Shown here: in pieces, positions 46,204 to 56,323 of the stretch
How positions within the stretch are numbered: the stretch's first letter is position 1
Layout: each line of letters opens with the position of its first letter
NCBI GenBank assembly: GCA_963978905.1
Contig: OZ022256.1
Coordinates: 55,950,646 to 56,014,645, forward strand
Direction of reading: 5' to 3'
Origin: Trichostrongylus colubriformis
Lineage: Eukaryota; Nematoda; Chromadorea; Rhabditida; Trichostrongylidae
DNA length: 64,000 nucleotides
Translations under genes and position numbers: made by a program
The notes under the pieces: model-generated
Seen by the model: the letters and a program-made list of their open reading frames with translations, nothing else
Database searches by the model: none
What the model was told of the DNA's origin: nothing

Positions 46204-47254
46204 CAAGGGAAGGACCCCAGGTTGAAGTGGCCATTCGGTATTGGATGCATATGGTTCGACGTATTTTCGGACGCTGATCCCGAATCTGTACTCAAAATTT
46301 GCAGAACGATTCTCTGAGCGGAGTTATGGAGGTTTTTCTGAATGAACGGCTACACGTTGGACCTCATTAGTGAGGCACTACTTCATCAGCACGGCCGTTG
46401 CTTGGCTAGCAACGGCACCAGTGGCTGACTGGTAGTGTTCCAGATTTGCAGGGCAGTGGTCATAAGTTTGCTCCCCACGGGTGCGGGTTTTTTGCATTTT
46501 GTGTTTAATTGCCTGTAAGTGCTTTAACTTTATTTCTGGACGTTTCCCTTGTACTGGAACCTATCGCACCCAACATTTACTCTGCCACTTTATTTATAAC
46601 TAGTAACATTACTCACAAGGAAAGGATACCAAGTCGAAGAGATTCCCGTACCACACGAATTGGGCGTTGTTGCGTAAAAAGATGATGATATTCGGGCACT
46701 GGAGGTCGCATTACCCCTCTGTGCAAATTTTCAGCCAAATCCAGTTTTTTGTCCAACTTCGGAAAATTGGGGTGACCAGGGGATAAAGTGGCAGTTTTTG
46801 AATTTTCTTCTTTATAAAACCCTGCAACCCGATCAGGATATCCTACACATACCTTTCACACTTGCCCATCGCACTCAATGTACGAAACAAGCGTAAATTA
46901 GGAGCATTTCCCAGGCAAGGGTCAACGACTTCTACTTTGTTCAATTTACTGCCACCCTATAGCCCGTGAATTTTTCCGAAATTGGTCAAATTCTCGAATT
47001 GGCTAAAAACTTGTCCCTTGTGATAGTTTGACTCCCTGAACACGAAAATCGCTCTGGTTTTGCGCAAGAACGTCTGGCTCGCGTGCTATGGCCTTCCGAA
47101 CCTACCATGAAATAGTACTGTTCAAAAAAACCTCCATAACTCCGCTCAGAGAATTGTTCTGCAGTTTCGAATACAGACTCTAGATCAGCGTCCGAAAATA
47201 CGTCGGACCAAATGTATCCCATTCCGAATGGCCCGACCTGTGGTCATTCCCTTG
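46204..47254. mobile_element. Tc5-like TIR element 3, TTA duplication
   Basis: Inverted ends CAAGGGAAGGACCCCAGGTT and CTTACAAGGGAATG-type complement; arms of about 160 bp share GACGTATTTTCGGACGCTGA and AGCGGAGTTATGGAGGTTTT. TTA on both sides (46201-46203, 47255-47257) in CTTAG context. Shorter than elements 1, 2 and 4 and with different arm sequence beyond the tip. No transposase frame. Confidence 0.85.
46420..46484 (+). other. tRNA-like module inside Tc5-like element 3
   Basis: A-box-like AGTGGCTGACTGGTAGTG and B-box-like AAGTTTGCTCCCC, about 45 bases apart. The weakest of the four modules; B-box GTTCGA core is degraded. Confidence 0.3.
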
Positions 47255-47257
47255 TTA

Positions 47258-48556
47258 GTCTGGTGACCCTCCTCCCAACTACTTAGCACATGAATGTTAA
47301 GATATGAAAAAAGATACAAAAAGGTCAACGGATCATTGACTACATATACATTGAAGCAAAAGGTTGCCTCAAGCAGAAACGGGCGACTCGTAGGCGGATG
47401 TCGCGGGGGCGACGTCCCATCGCGATTTTTCTGTCCCAACGACATATGAGTTAAGAGATGGTGTGCCAGATGAGCGGAAGAACTGTCCATGGACGCAAAC
47501 TTCCAACCTGTCTTTTCTGGCGTGGTTCAGTGGATGTATTCTTCTTACTCATTTACCTGCTTCTGGGTTGACAGCCAAGTTTTTTTTTTCTGGTTACAGA
47601 CCATCTCTGAGTGCAGTGGTGAAGAAACTTCTTTGCTCTGTCGCTGAGCTATACTGACTCCAGCTGCCCAGATCGTTCGCTCGATTATCTACTTTGGAGC
47701 CTTCAGGGCGTCCCTTCCACTAAAAGTTAGTAGAACTGAAGATATTGTTAGACGAGGCACGTATGATAGGTAATGGAGGACTGAACCGTTCGAGAGGGCA
47801 CGCTTTTAGGTTTCGGAAAAAAATGGTTTATCTATATAGTTAATAAACGACAAGTGAGACGAAAACGGGTTCAGATATGAGATACGAGATAAATTTTGGC
47901 TCGTAGCCACCAGTATATATGTTAGTCCCTGAAACATCTGAGATGTGTGGTTTCCCCCAATAATCTCTAACTTAAGAGATCCTCATAGAGATCAGAGACA
48001 GTATCGTACTTTTTTACATGACTGTCGAGGTTGCCTACCAATTTCGTAACCTATATCCCTCGACAGCCCTCATCGCCATGTGGCACTGAATAATGTCTAT
48101 ATACATCATATTCTTAAGCTTTTACATATGCCTTATGGCATTTCATCACTATCATCATTACATTTTTGCATGTACTTGCACAGTTACATTGGCCTTCCGT
48201 CAGCCTTATTAGTGGTGCGGAAGTCTTTCCTCACAACATACACCTGCTGGCATTTGCAGCTGTGTCTCTTGTCCCTCCCTCTCTCTGTGACTTTCTCTCT
48301 CCCTCCCTCTGTGACTTTCTCTCTCCCTCTCCACCTCAGCAAAGGCAAAGCAAAGAATGAGCTCCCAAAACAATTCATATAAGGCACTCCAACAGCAAGT
48401 TCTGCCTTATATTATTTAGGGGACTCATTGGTTTTTACTGGTGAGTCGCTAAAATACTTTTTTCTACTTTTATGTACAATACAGCACGCAAGTTTAAAAC
48501 ACTTTTGAAGCCCCTTTTCATGTTCTTTGTCATATTTTCGTCTTTACTTGCTGTAG
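47258..48556. other. No confident exon; microsatellite
   Basis: Contains a 20 bp tandem repeat (CCCTCTGTGACTTTCTCTCT) at about 48278-48332 and an open frame made by it. A strong acceptor at 47600 (TTCTGGTTACAG) followed by a possible 19 nt exon in phase 0 to 1 would fit the phase-1 entry of 48557 but is too short to trust. Confidence 0.35.
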
Positions 48557-48832
48557 AAACAACAAATTTGACACTGGAATTCTGTTCATTAAGAACACAA
48601 ACCTCCGGAAACCAAGCTAGTGTCGAAAAGGTCGCTGCAAATATGTGTTCAGTAGTGGAACTTTCTACGAAAATTGGAAATTCAGCTGAAGCATCGGTTA
48701 GATTTCAGGTGACCTTCGAAGGTCTTAAGGCTGACACTTATTACAAGGTGGTGGGTCTCCGTTCATTGTGGTGGGAGGACAAACCTAAAGAGGAACCATT
48801 TCTCATCTTCAAAACTTACCGAAAACCAATAA
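48557..48832 (+). CDS. FN3 exon, most of one domain
   Basis: After CTTGCTGTAG, phase 1 in and out, donor GTAAGC. It encodes about 92 residues: TTNLTLEFCSLRTQTSGNQA near the start and RFQVTFEGLKADTYYKVVGL near the end, then SLWWEDKPKEEPFLIFKTYR. 'F-x-G-L-K-A-x-x-Y-Y-x-V-x-G' is a clear FN3 E-F region; the final strand precedes the next FN3 domain. Three Cys and two adjacent Trp are unusual. Confidence 0.85.
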
Positions 48833-48960
48833 GTAAGCAATACTAGTGATACCGTCATACCCCGTTTTCTATCTATTTCTTGATTATGTGTATCATTACG
48901 TTTAGTATCCCACATTTGTTCCTCTAATTTTTTTTTCGAAAGGGTAAGTACTAATTTCAG

Positions 48961-49100
48961 GCAAACCTCCGGATATTATTTCCATCAGTCCTTTTCCATC
49001 AGAACTTCTTGTGCAGTTCACCTTGGATACATCAGTTAAAACACGATTCACTGGTGGCCCTCCCATAAAAACGGAAGAAGAGTCTGTTCAAGGATACATT
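48961..49100 (+). CDS. FN3 exon, A to C strands
   Basis: After ACTAATTTCAG, phase 1 in and phase 0 out at GTTAGT. It encodes KPPDIISISPFPSELLVQFT, then GGPPIKTEEESVQGYI. The start is a canonical FN3 linker (KPP) and A/B strands; the end is the C strand with GYI at the classical phase-0 intron. The domain is completed by the exon at 51189. A nested transposon (49217-50711) fills the intron. Confidence 0.85.
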
Positions 49101-49216
49101 GTTAGTACATGATACACCAAATACAATACCTGCTGTAACTTTTTGGGAAAAATTCGGGTCCGCGTTTTTTTGTTTTTTTTTTACTATAATTGGGTTCGTC
49201 TTCATCTATTTCTCTA

Positions 49217-50711
49217 GTAAGTATAGATTTTTCAAATCAACCCATCGAGCTCAATAAGAAGGTCCTTTCATATTTCCAGAAAGATATTTTTTACATTCTT
49301 GCATGCCTAAACTGCCAATGGGCACTCACTTGCGAGCGGCGCACGCTATAATTATATGCAGAAGGCAAAGCTGCTTCCAACATATCAGGTGTATGCAGAA
49401 TAAATGGCCGTTTCATGATAAGCCTTTTTCCGGCGCTGTTTCACGGCTCGAGTCAATTTGAATATACCATCATGTAAGTCATGCTCAGCCCTTTTCAATT
49501 CACACTTCCTCTGGTAGCCGCCTTTGGTAACAGGCTCTAAAATTCAGAATGAAAAGGTACGGTTTTCGCATGATCATGCTTCATGAGTTTGAACTGGATC
49601 ACTTCGCAGCCGAAGCCAGTTTGAACCTCAGCCATGGGGGGGGGGGGCAAGAGTCCCCTGCCAAGAGAACCGTGCACCATTGGTTTACGAGGTCTGCTTC
49701 TGGAGACTTTAATCTTCAAGATGAGATCAGGGGTGCTCACTGTTTGGTGGTGTTGTAAGGGCGTAATCCACCTTAGCCTGCTGCAACATGGTCAGATCAT
49801 CACAGCAGAGTCCTATTGCGGTGATTTTGTTCTGATGTATGAAAACTTGCAAAAACTGTGGCCGGCGCTGGCAGACAGAAGTGATCCTGTCATGTTGCAG
49901 GATAACGCAAAACCCCACACTTCGCTAGTTACCCAGCAAAAACTGATGCAGTGACGCATCGAGACTCTCCCTCACCCTCTCATTTCCCTGATCTATCCCC
50001 AACGTATTGCCACTTTTTTCCGGGTACTCCATGCAAACCTGCGTCAGAAGGAGTTCGCCGATACTATGCAGGTTGGAAAAGTCAATGTTGACATTATCAA
50101 TTCTCGCAATCCACAATCTTATCATGATGGCATATTTTCTCTACCACATCGTTGGCAAAGTTGTGTAGATTCAAATGATTTTTATTTTGACAAATAAATT
50201 TGTGTGTGAGCGAAGTTATGACGTTTAGAAGAAAGTGGTCTATTTCGGCCATTTATTATGCATACACCTAATTGCTGCGAGACTGAGGGGTCATACAAAC
50301 GGCAAGATATCTGAAAAGGAATGAGAACTCAAGATCGTGATATATGAGCTTAATACATAGGTCATTATACGGTTATCTGCAGCAGTTTTAATTTTATTGA
50401 AAGAAGTAAGATTGTTAAAACCTTAAAAAAGCATGTATTCAACCAGTCACGGCTACCAGCAATTGGATGAACTGACATCCAAGTGATCAATGTCACCGTT
50501 AGCGAATATAAACCTAATTTTCACCTAATTATGAGTAGGATAACAGGTCCATGGCCTCCTGGTTATAATTATAACGCGCACGCTCGCTAGTGAGAGCCCA
50601 CTGGCAGTTTTTGCATGCAAGAACGTAAAAAATACCTTTAAAAAATTTAAAAGACCAACTCAGCGAGCTCTATAGAGCTCGATGAGTTGTTTATAGAAAT
50701 ATATACTTGTA
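49217..50711. mobile_element. TIR element hosting mariner 4
   Basis: Inverted arms of about 140 bp: left AAGTATAGATTTTTCAAATC, CATCGAGCTCAATA and TTTTTACATTCTTGCATGC; right arm is the diverged reverse complement (GCATGCAAGAACGTAAAAAA, TATAGAGCTCGATGAG, ATATACTT). Mariner 4 (49385-50271) lies between the arms. Without it the element would be about 0.6 kb. Target duplication not resolved. Confidence 0.75.
49385..50271 (+). mobile_element. mariner element 4, 887 bp, nested, internally deleted
   Basis: Ends TCAGGTGTATGCAGAATAAA and TTTATTATGCATACACCTAA. TA at 49383-49384; the right copy has become TT. The interior has the N-terminal helix-turn-helix (FRMIMLHEFELDHFAAEASL, then HHWFTRSASGDFNLQDE) joined almost directly to the C-terminal region (VWWCCKGVIHLSLLQHGQII, VMLQDNAKPHTSLVTQQKL). 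The segment with the first catalytic Asp is deleted, and the third is lost in later frameshifts. Sequence is nearest the cecropia/HsMar-type subfamily (from memory). Confidence 0.85.
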
Positions 50712-51188
50712 AGAAGAATAAATAATGAGTTATAGTAGTAGTGAGGACCGAAAGAAACGAGGATCTGCGGAAACTCACGGGGGGTATTGTATAATAGCTC
50801 CAACAGATACATTCACTCACATTTATTGTTGTGTATATGTTTTCTGTTACGTCGATGGGATGTCCAGTCCTTTTTCTCGAGGGGTGTTCGAAAGTCGATT
50901 TTCAAAAGTTGAGCGTTGCAGTTCCTTTGAAGCCCTTACTGACACATGTGATTGAGACGTGAGCTGCTGCTCCGCTGGTAGAATCTTGGGCTTTTGAAGA
51001 AGGCGAGAAGGTTGAAACGTTAGGCCAATAAAGGTTCCACATCTAACCTCGTGTTGGCATCCAAAAGAAAAAAACAGGCAACTATGCCCAAACAAACCGA
51101 CACCGACAAACAGACTAACAGACAACTATGAGGTTCTAACTAGGGAGAACATGGGGACATGGTTGCTATTGAAATGCTTATTTTCCAG

Positions 51189-51312
51189 GCGAAAGTCTTC
51201 AATGGAGCGGGCAAATTTTTAAGAGAGATTGATGTACCTGTGAAGGCACTTCACGTTAATCACTCTAGTGAACTGACGGGAGTTATTTTCATAGACAATC
51301 TTGAGCCGAAGA
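51189..51312 (+). CDS. FN3 exon, C' to E strands
   Basis: After TTATTTTCCAG, phase 0 in and phase 1 out with donor GTAAGT. It encodes AKVFNGAGKFLREIDVPVKA then SELTGVIFIDNLEPK, the FN3 C' strand through E strand with the L-x-P turn. It fits between the exons at 48961 and 51381 without gap. Confidence 0.85.
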
Positions 51313-51380
51313 GTAAGTCATCGTTCTGCTCACACATTATGTATAATGTTGCAATTGGAACGATTCCTATATTTTTGAAG

Positions 51381-51514
51381 CTACTTATAATGTGGAGCTG
51401 CAAGCCTACGATGAATCGCTGAGAAGAAGTCCAGCCAGCTCTCGATTATCTGGAACCACCACCGCGAAATCGGAAGTTGCTGATGCTCTCATAGAAGAAT
51501 TCACTATTCGATCG
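51381..51514 (+). CDS. FN3 exon, F-G strands plus linker
   Basis: After ATTTTTGAAG, a less usual acceptor, phase 1 in and phase 0 out at GTATGA. The joined frame reads TTYNVELQAYDESLRRSP, the FN3 F-G hairpin with the invariant Tyr, then SGTTTAKSEVADALIEEFTI, the linker and A strand of the next domain. Joins in phase to 53183. Confidence 0.8.
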
Positions 51515-51610
51515 GTATGATTGTCACAACTTCTGAAAACTGTTTATCTGTCTAATTCAATGCGCGCAACTGAATACAGCTTACGGTATTGTCCATCCCA
51601 CTTTCTTTAG

Positions 51611-52033
51611 GATGCGTTCATACTTTACGCACCTACTCCGGCACCCTGGCAGCGGCGACGGTAAAGTCATGTGCCCGCCCCGACAACGGCGACACTTCAG
51701 TGATGCGATCCGCTTGCAAAACGCCTGACCCACAGCAGTACAGAAAGGTGATCGTGACGGCAGCCACGAATTTTAATTCGAATCTTGGCACACTGCCAAA
51801 CTATGCATGATGATCGCGGCGAAACTCACGACTTCGAATTCGATTCTTGGCATAGTGCTAAACGCAGGCAAGATTCTAATTTGAATTCGTGGGCTCTAGC
51901 CACTGTCATAATACTGTAATGTGGTTGGGTCGAGCGTTCTGCAAACGGAGTGCCGCCGTGGTCGGTGGCAGGCACGTGATTCTGATGCCGTCGCTGCCGG
52001 TGCCAGTGGCAATGCGCAAAGTATGAACGCCGT
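51611..52033. repeat. Family A full copy
   Basis: Inverted ends GATGCGTTCATACTTTACGC and GCGCAAAGTATGAACGCCG; internal blocks GGTTGGGTCGAG and GGCAGGCACGTGATT match the copy at 3625-3945. Central duplication of AATTCGAATCTTGGCA-like sequence. Confidence 0.65.
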
Positions 52034-52679
52034 TTTATTGCACAGTAGATCCATGGATGACCATCTGGGATGCGCCTTTGTTACGCCGTTGCAGTGCACC
52101 ATCACGGCATACACAATTTCAAACCGGACGAGCTGGCCATGCCCACCTACCTTGGGTTGGCCTGGCTCGCTCGGTTTCAAGCTAAGGTATCGCCATGATG
52201 GCGCACCGTGGTGTCCCAACAAAGGTGCAGCCAGGATACTAATTATCTAAGTATTTAGTGCGCCTTTGGGATAAGCGGACCACTTCATTATCGCGAAGCA
52301 TGTCTCTGAGCAGAAAGCAATTATTCGGGCACGCATTAAACAACGCCATTTGCTGCCACGCGTCAGTGCATGGGTCACAGATGGCATCGCGCGCGTGGCC
52401 TTAGCTTAGCGGAATCTTTACATCTGAATTTGCTTCGTCTAAGTTGTTTTATAGAAGTTCGGAAGTCGAATATCATCTAAGCATACATCCGTCTTTTTTT
52501 TGTAGGGCAGTAGCACATTCGCATGTTACAGACTATAAATTACACTTTTTATGGTAGGTGCCACAACTAGGCACCATGACAGGTTGGCAGACCGTCCAAA
52601 AAGCCATACAAAGTCAAGCCGAACGCGAGCATTCCTGACCTCGACTGGTGCCTCGTGTCACGCCCACACCAGTGAAATG

Positions 52680-52920
52680 GGTGGGGTCCACGAGGTCGAA
52701 TTTCAGCGCGGCCGCGCGCGATGAGCGGCACGGCGGGTGCGAGTGCCGGTGGTAGGGCATGGCAGCCTTCAAGCGAGGCAGTGTGGCATGAGTGGAAAGC
52801 GCAGACGTGACGCAGTCACGCTCGGCCGGGCGACCAAGGGCAATCGATACGGCGAGTCGTACGGGGGCGCCGCGGGTGAAAGGCCGCTAAGGGGAAATTC
52901 GACCTCGTGAACCCCACCCC
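52680..52920. mobile_element. Family D MITE, 9 bp target duplication
   Basis: Inverted ends GGTGGGGTCCACGAGGTCG and CGACCTCGTGAACCCCACC, flanked by AGTGAAATG on both sides (52671-52679 and 52921-52929). The core GGCGGGTGCGAGTGCCGG and GCAGCCTTCAAGCGAGGCAG is shared with 8888-9150. Confidence 0.82.
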
Positions 52921-53182
52921 AGTGAAATGAGGGGAGACGAACCAACGGTATAGCATGTTGCAGGTCACTGATGAAAAAATAGAAGTCAGTTGGAAAGGAA
53001 AAACTTCAAAATATTTAGTATGTTTTGCTGGAAGTTTTTTTTCATAAATCTTTTTCACTGGTTCTATTGATCTTCTATTACAAGGTATTAGAAGCATCTA
53101 AGGAGCAGTGTTTCAAAATATTTCCTACGGATAAGTTTTGAACTGATGAATTGTTACGTTTTAACTCGTTGTTTTGATTCAG

Positions 53183-53293
53183 CTTTCTTTCAAACAAACA
53201 ACTCCTAAACCAGAAATTGAGTTACTAAAGAAGCAACCAGTAATGAAGACAGACTACATTTTCACTGGACTGCAATCGTCAGCGACTTATGAG
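53183..53293 (+). CDS. FN3 exon, B to E/F strands
   Basis: After TTTTGATTCAG, phase 0 in and out, donor GTGGGT. It encodes LSFKQTTPKPEIELLKKQPV then MKTDYIFTGLQSSATYE, ending with the FN3 'L-x-x-x-x-x-Y' motif. It follows the linker in the exon at 51381, making the last FN3 domain of the second series before the coiled coil. Confidence 0.8.
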
Positions 53294-53703
53294 GTGGGTA
53301 CTAATGTTTCACCTATGAAAGAGTTCCAACATGGGTAAAAAATTTTTACGATTATTTTTTATTGTTGGCTACTTTGCTTCAATGGCAAATCACAAACGTG
53401 CGAAGTTCTGCATGGGCGTTGCGCGGTACATCGAACCTGTGCAATTCAACTTCATGCCAAATGTTTTATGTACGAAAAGAAAATACAATAAAAAAGCAGA
53501 GTAGGTTGGCAGAGTTGCTTTTCCTGGAGAATAGTGGCTGAACCTAATGATGTGCTAAGTTGTAATGCAGTGGTCCCGAACCCCGCTGATAAGCTTCGGT
53601 ATTGTACATGTTACAATTGTCTCAACGATAATCTCACAATCGCAGGCAACATTTTACAATACGTTTACAAAAACACAATACTCTCATTGCAATAGGCTTA
53701 CAG

Positions 53704-53791
53704 AGAGTCCTTCTGCTGTGAAGGATGATGTGATGGAGAGCACTGAACAGATGAGGCGAGCGTTAGCTAAAATGGAAGGAGAGGAACGAAC
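53704..53791 (+). CDS. Charged helical exon before second coiled coil
   Basis: After GGCTTACAG, phase 1 in. It reads ESPSAVKDDVMESTEQMRRA then LAKMEGEERT, acidic and helical. A weak donor (GTCATA) gives phase 2 out, matching the exon at 57607. Entry phase does not match the phase-0 exit of 53183-53293, so one small exon is probably missing. Confidence 0.48.
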
Positions 53792-53929
53792 GTCATATTG
53801 ATTTGTAGAGGTGTATTGAAGGCGAAAAGGAGATGTTGAAGGAGATGAGCTGAATCGGCGAGATGTATAAGGTTGAGAAATAAGTTTCCGCTGTTTTTTT
53901 TATTCTCTGTGTTTCGCAACGTTCTCTTC

Positions 53930-54350
53930 ACCTTTCGACGAAGTTTTTATATGTTTTCGATAGAGCTTTTTCAGCTCTACAAAACGATTTCATATTTTTT
54001 AACGTTTGATTTTTTTGCTATTTTTAAGGTTTAGAAATGGAGTAATTTCTAGGGAAAAAAACCTGCACTTTTACCGTGCGTGCACACTTTTGCTGGGCGC
54101 TGTATTTGTGTGTTTTAGAAACAACAAAAGTCGAGCGATTCGAATGAAGGGAAGTTCCCTTTTGTGGAGTCCAAAAGGCCCTATCTGCGCATAAATTTTT
54201 TGATCCCGGTGGCAGACAAGGAAAGTGAAGCCTTCTGCCTACTTTATCAAAGCTCATAAATATCAGGCAATCGAAGGGATCTAGAAACAAAATGCAGCAC
54301 TGTGTAGAGCAGAAAAAACTTTCGAAAATATCTATAAGCTTAGTCGAAGG
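53930..54350. repeat. Hairpin-core tandem repeat, second locus
   Basis: Units with GATAGAGCTTTTTCAGCTCTAC near 53957 and degenerate forms near 54155 and 54305, with AAGTCGAGCGATTCGAATGAA and CAGGCAATCGAAGGGATC shared with the array at 36240-36700. Confidence 0.55.
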
Positions 54351-54517
54351 ATGAAGGGAACAATGTGAAAAACATAGAACAAAAAAAAAACGGCGGGAAC
54401 GTATTCCTCAACCTGATAGATGAATGTGAGCGGCAAGAAATAGAGAATGGTTCAGGCTGGGTGAATCGAAATGGACACGAAAGTGGGAATAATCGTTCGA
54501 AAAAACACGGGAATAAG

Positions 54518-54650
54518 ACCGCCCACATACTCTGCAGCGCCGACGATAGGGCGTGGCTGCATTGTAACTTGTCACCGCACGTGCCCTTCTGTCATACCAC
54601 TGTAAACGCAGCCACGCCCAGTAGCCCTCTGGCACGCCGGGGCAACCGCA
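54518..54650. repeat. GC-rich inverted repeat related to family A core
   Basis: GATAGGGCGTGGCTGCATTG and GCAGCCACGCCCAGTAGCC form inverted arms; GGGCGTGGC is shared with the copies at 16175 and 27660. Ends not resolved. Confidence 0.4.
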
Positions 54651-55505
54651 GAAGGCTACCAAAAAAGAAATGCAGTGGACGGTAAGTGGAGAAAGGGACT
54701 GTTCCACCCAATGCAATCCTTCTCCCTTTGCAGTGTTCTCATTTGCAGTTTACTCCGTTGCTACTCTACTAAACTAAAACTAAAAGTGGTGAAGCGAAGT
54801 CATCCAAAAGTGTATCCTTTACTGGATGCTGTATTCGTCTCAATAATTTGAATTTCATATGGGAATTATGGGAAGAGTCATATCTGGGAAGCAACTTTTA
54901 TCAATTCACGGGGCCCGTCAGAATCAATGATCTAGGATGACGCGCTTTCGAACTGGATTAATCTAATGAATTCGAATACTGGCCGAAAAATAATTTGCTT
55001 ATAGGAGGTTCTCCGATATTGGCCCAGGCAAAAACCTACACCCCTTTCAGATGAGACATCTCAGGGAAGATACACGAAAAATGAGTATTTCGTGACGCAG
55101 GGTGTGTGTCATTGGAAAGGGAAATTCGCTCTCCGGTGTCCGGCCTGCAACGCGATTGGTGCGAGATAAGTGCGTCGTGCTGGATGAGTTTCAACGCCAT
55201 GACGGTATACGCCTCATTACGGGCGTAATCGGTCCAGGACTCATCTGAAAGTGCGCATTGCTCGCACCCATCGCGTCGCGCGCCAAACGCGTCCACGCGT
55301 ATTTTCTGCCCCAGTGGCAGGCACCCCGTTGTGCATTCTCATACATTTCGTTTATTGCACATTCACACATAAGAGCACGTGAAAGACATTGCGACCTTCT
55401 TTCCTGCACGATTTCATAACAATAGAGTGTCATGAGGGTGAGAATGGGTATTTACCTTACGCCCAGGGAGGAAAAATGATAAGCCATTGTGTGTAAGGTG
55501 GACGA
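54651..55505. other. No gene recognised
   Basis: No splice-bounded coding island or repeat family was recognised. Minus-strand open frames at 55036-55430 have no domain content. Confidence 0.35.
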
Positions 55506-56082
55506 ATTCAAATATTCTACAGTATCATCATCGTGGCGGAAGAACCACCTCTTGTCATCATGCCAACCTTTTCAACTACCTGCAGTGTGTGCTCTGCGTC
55601 TCAATTCTGCACAGAAACGATTCTGATGAGAAAATTCGTGCTTTTTTCCATCCCATGTTAGCCTAATCCTTAGGGACTTAGGGAAGAAGACTCCCTTCCC
55701 CTAGGCTTAGACGAATAGTAAGTGGTTACTCCAAGTTAAGCGAATTTTTTTAACACACTAATGGAAGAATTATTCAACCGTTTTCTCAGTTGGCAAGTTG
55801 TATTTAGGCATAAGACCTTGAGAAAACCTATCAGCAGAAACTGGGCGCGACTCATGCTTTTGTCGAGTGCCCCCACCCCCCCCCCCCCCCCCAACTACCT
55901 TAGCACCTAAGGTCGTAGTCATACACTTGATGGCGACATACCGGCAGAAGAACGCGCGAACATAAAGCAAACCTGATACGAAACCATCGGTCAATACGCT
56001 GTACGATGGTTGAAAAAGTTTGGCGTGATGCCAAGATGTCAGGGGCTCCCGCCACGATGATATTACTGTAGAATATTTGAAT
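55506..56082. mobile_element. TIR element of about 577 bp
   Basis: Inverted arms of about 75 bp: left ATTCAAATATTCTACAGTAT, ATCATCGTGGCGG and GCCAACCTTTTCAAC; right arm is the complement (GTTGAAAAAGTTTGGC, CCGCCACGATGATATTACTG). The interior includes a small hairpin (CCTAATCCTTAGGGACTTAGG) and a 17 C run (55876-55892). No coding capacity; target duplication not identified. Confidence 0.72.
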
Positions 56083-56243
56083 TTGTCTACACTACACGCA
56101 AAGGCTTATGGAAAAATGAGCTCTGCTGTTGGGTAAAAGTTGGATATGCAAATGAGATGTGGTTCCCCTTGTTCTTCTTCGACTAACCATAATAAATACG
56201 CATTATGCATAAGCAGTGAGTGCTCCGTGAGTAGAAAATACTA

Positions 56244-56323
56244 TACCTTCTACCGCATAATATCAGCCAAAATCCATACTAACACGTGTATGGATTTTGG
56301 CTGATATTATGCGGTAGAAGGTA
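56244..56323. repeat. Perfect 36 bp inverted repeat, 8 nt loop
   Basis: TACCTTCTACCGCATAATAT begins the left arm (56244-56279); the right arm (56288-56323) is its exact reverse complement throughout. The loop is TAACACGT. Confidence 0.95.

Noticed and set aside
48080..48382. Open frame across the CTCTCTGTGACTTT repeat
   Set aside because: Created by a 20 bp microsatellite with no interruption; no splice context.
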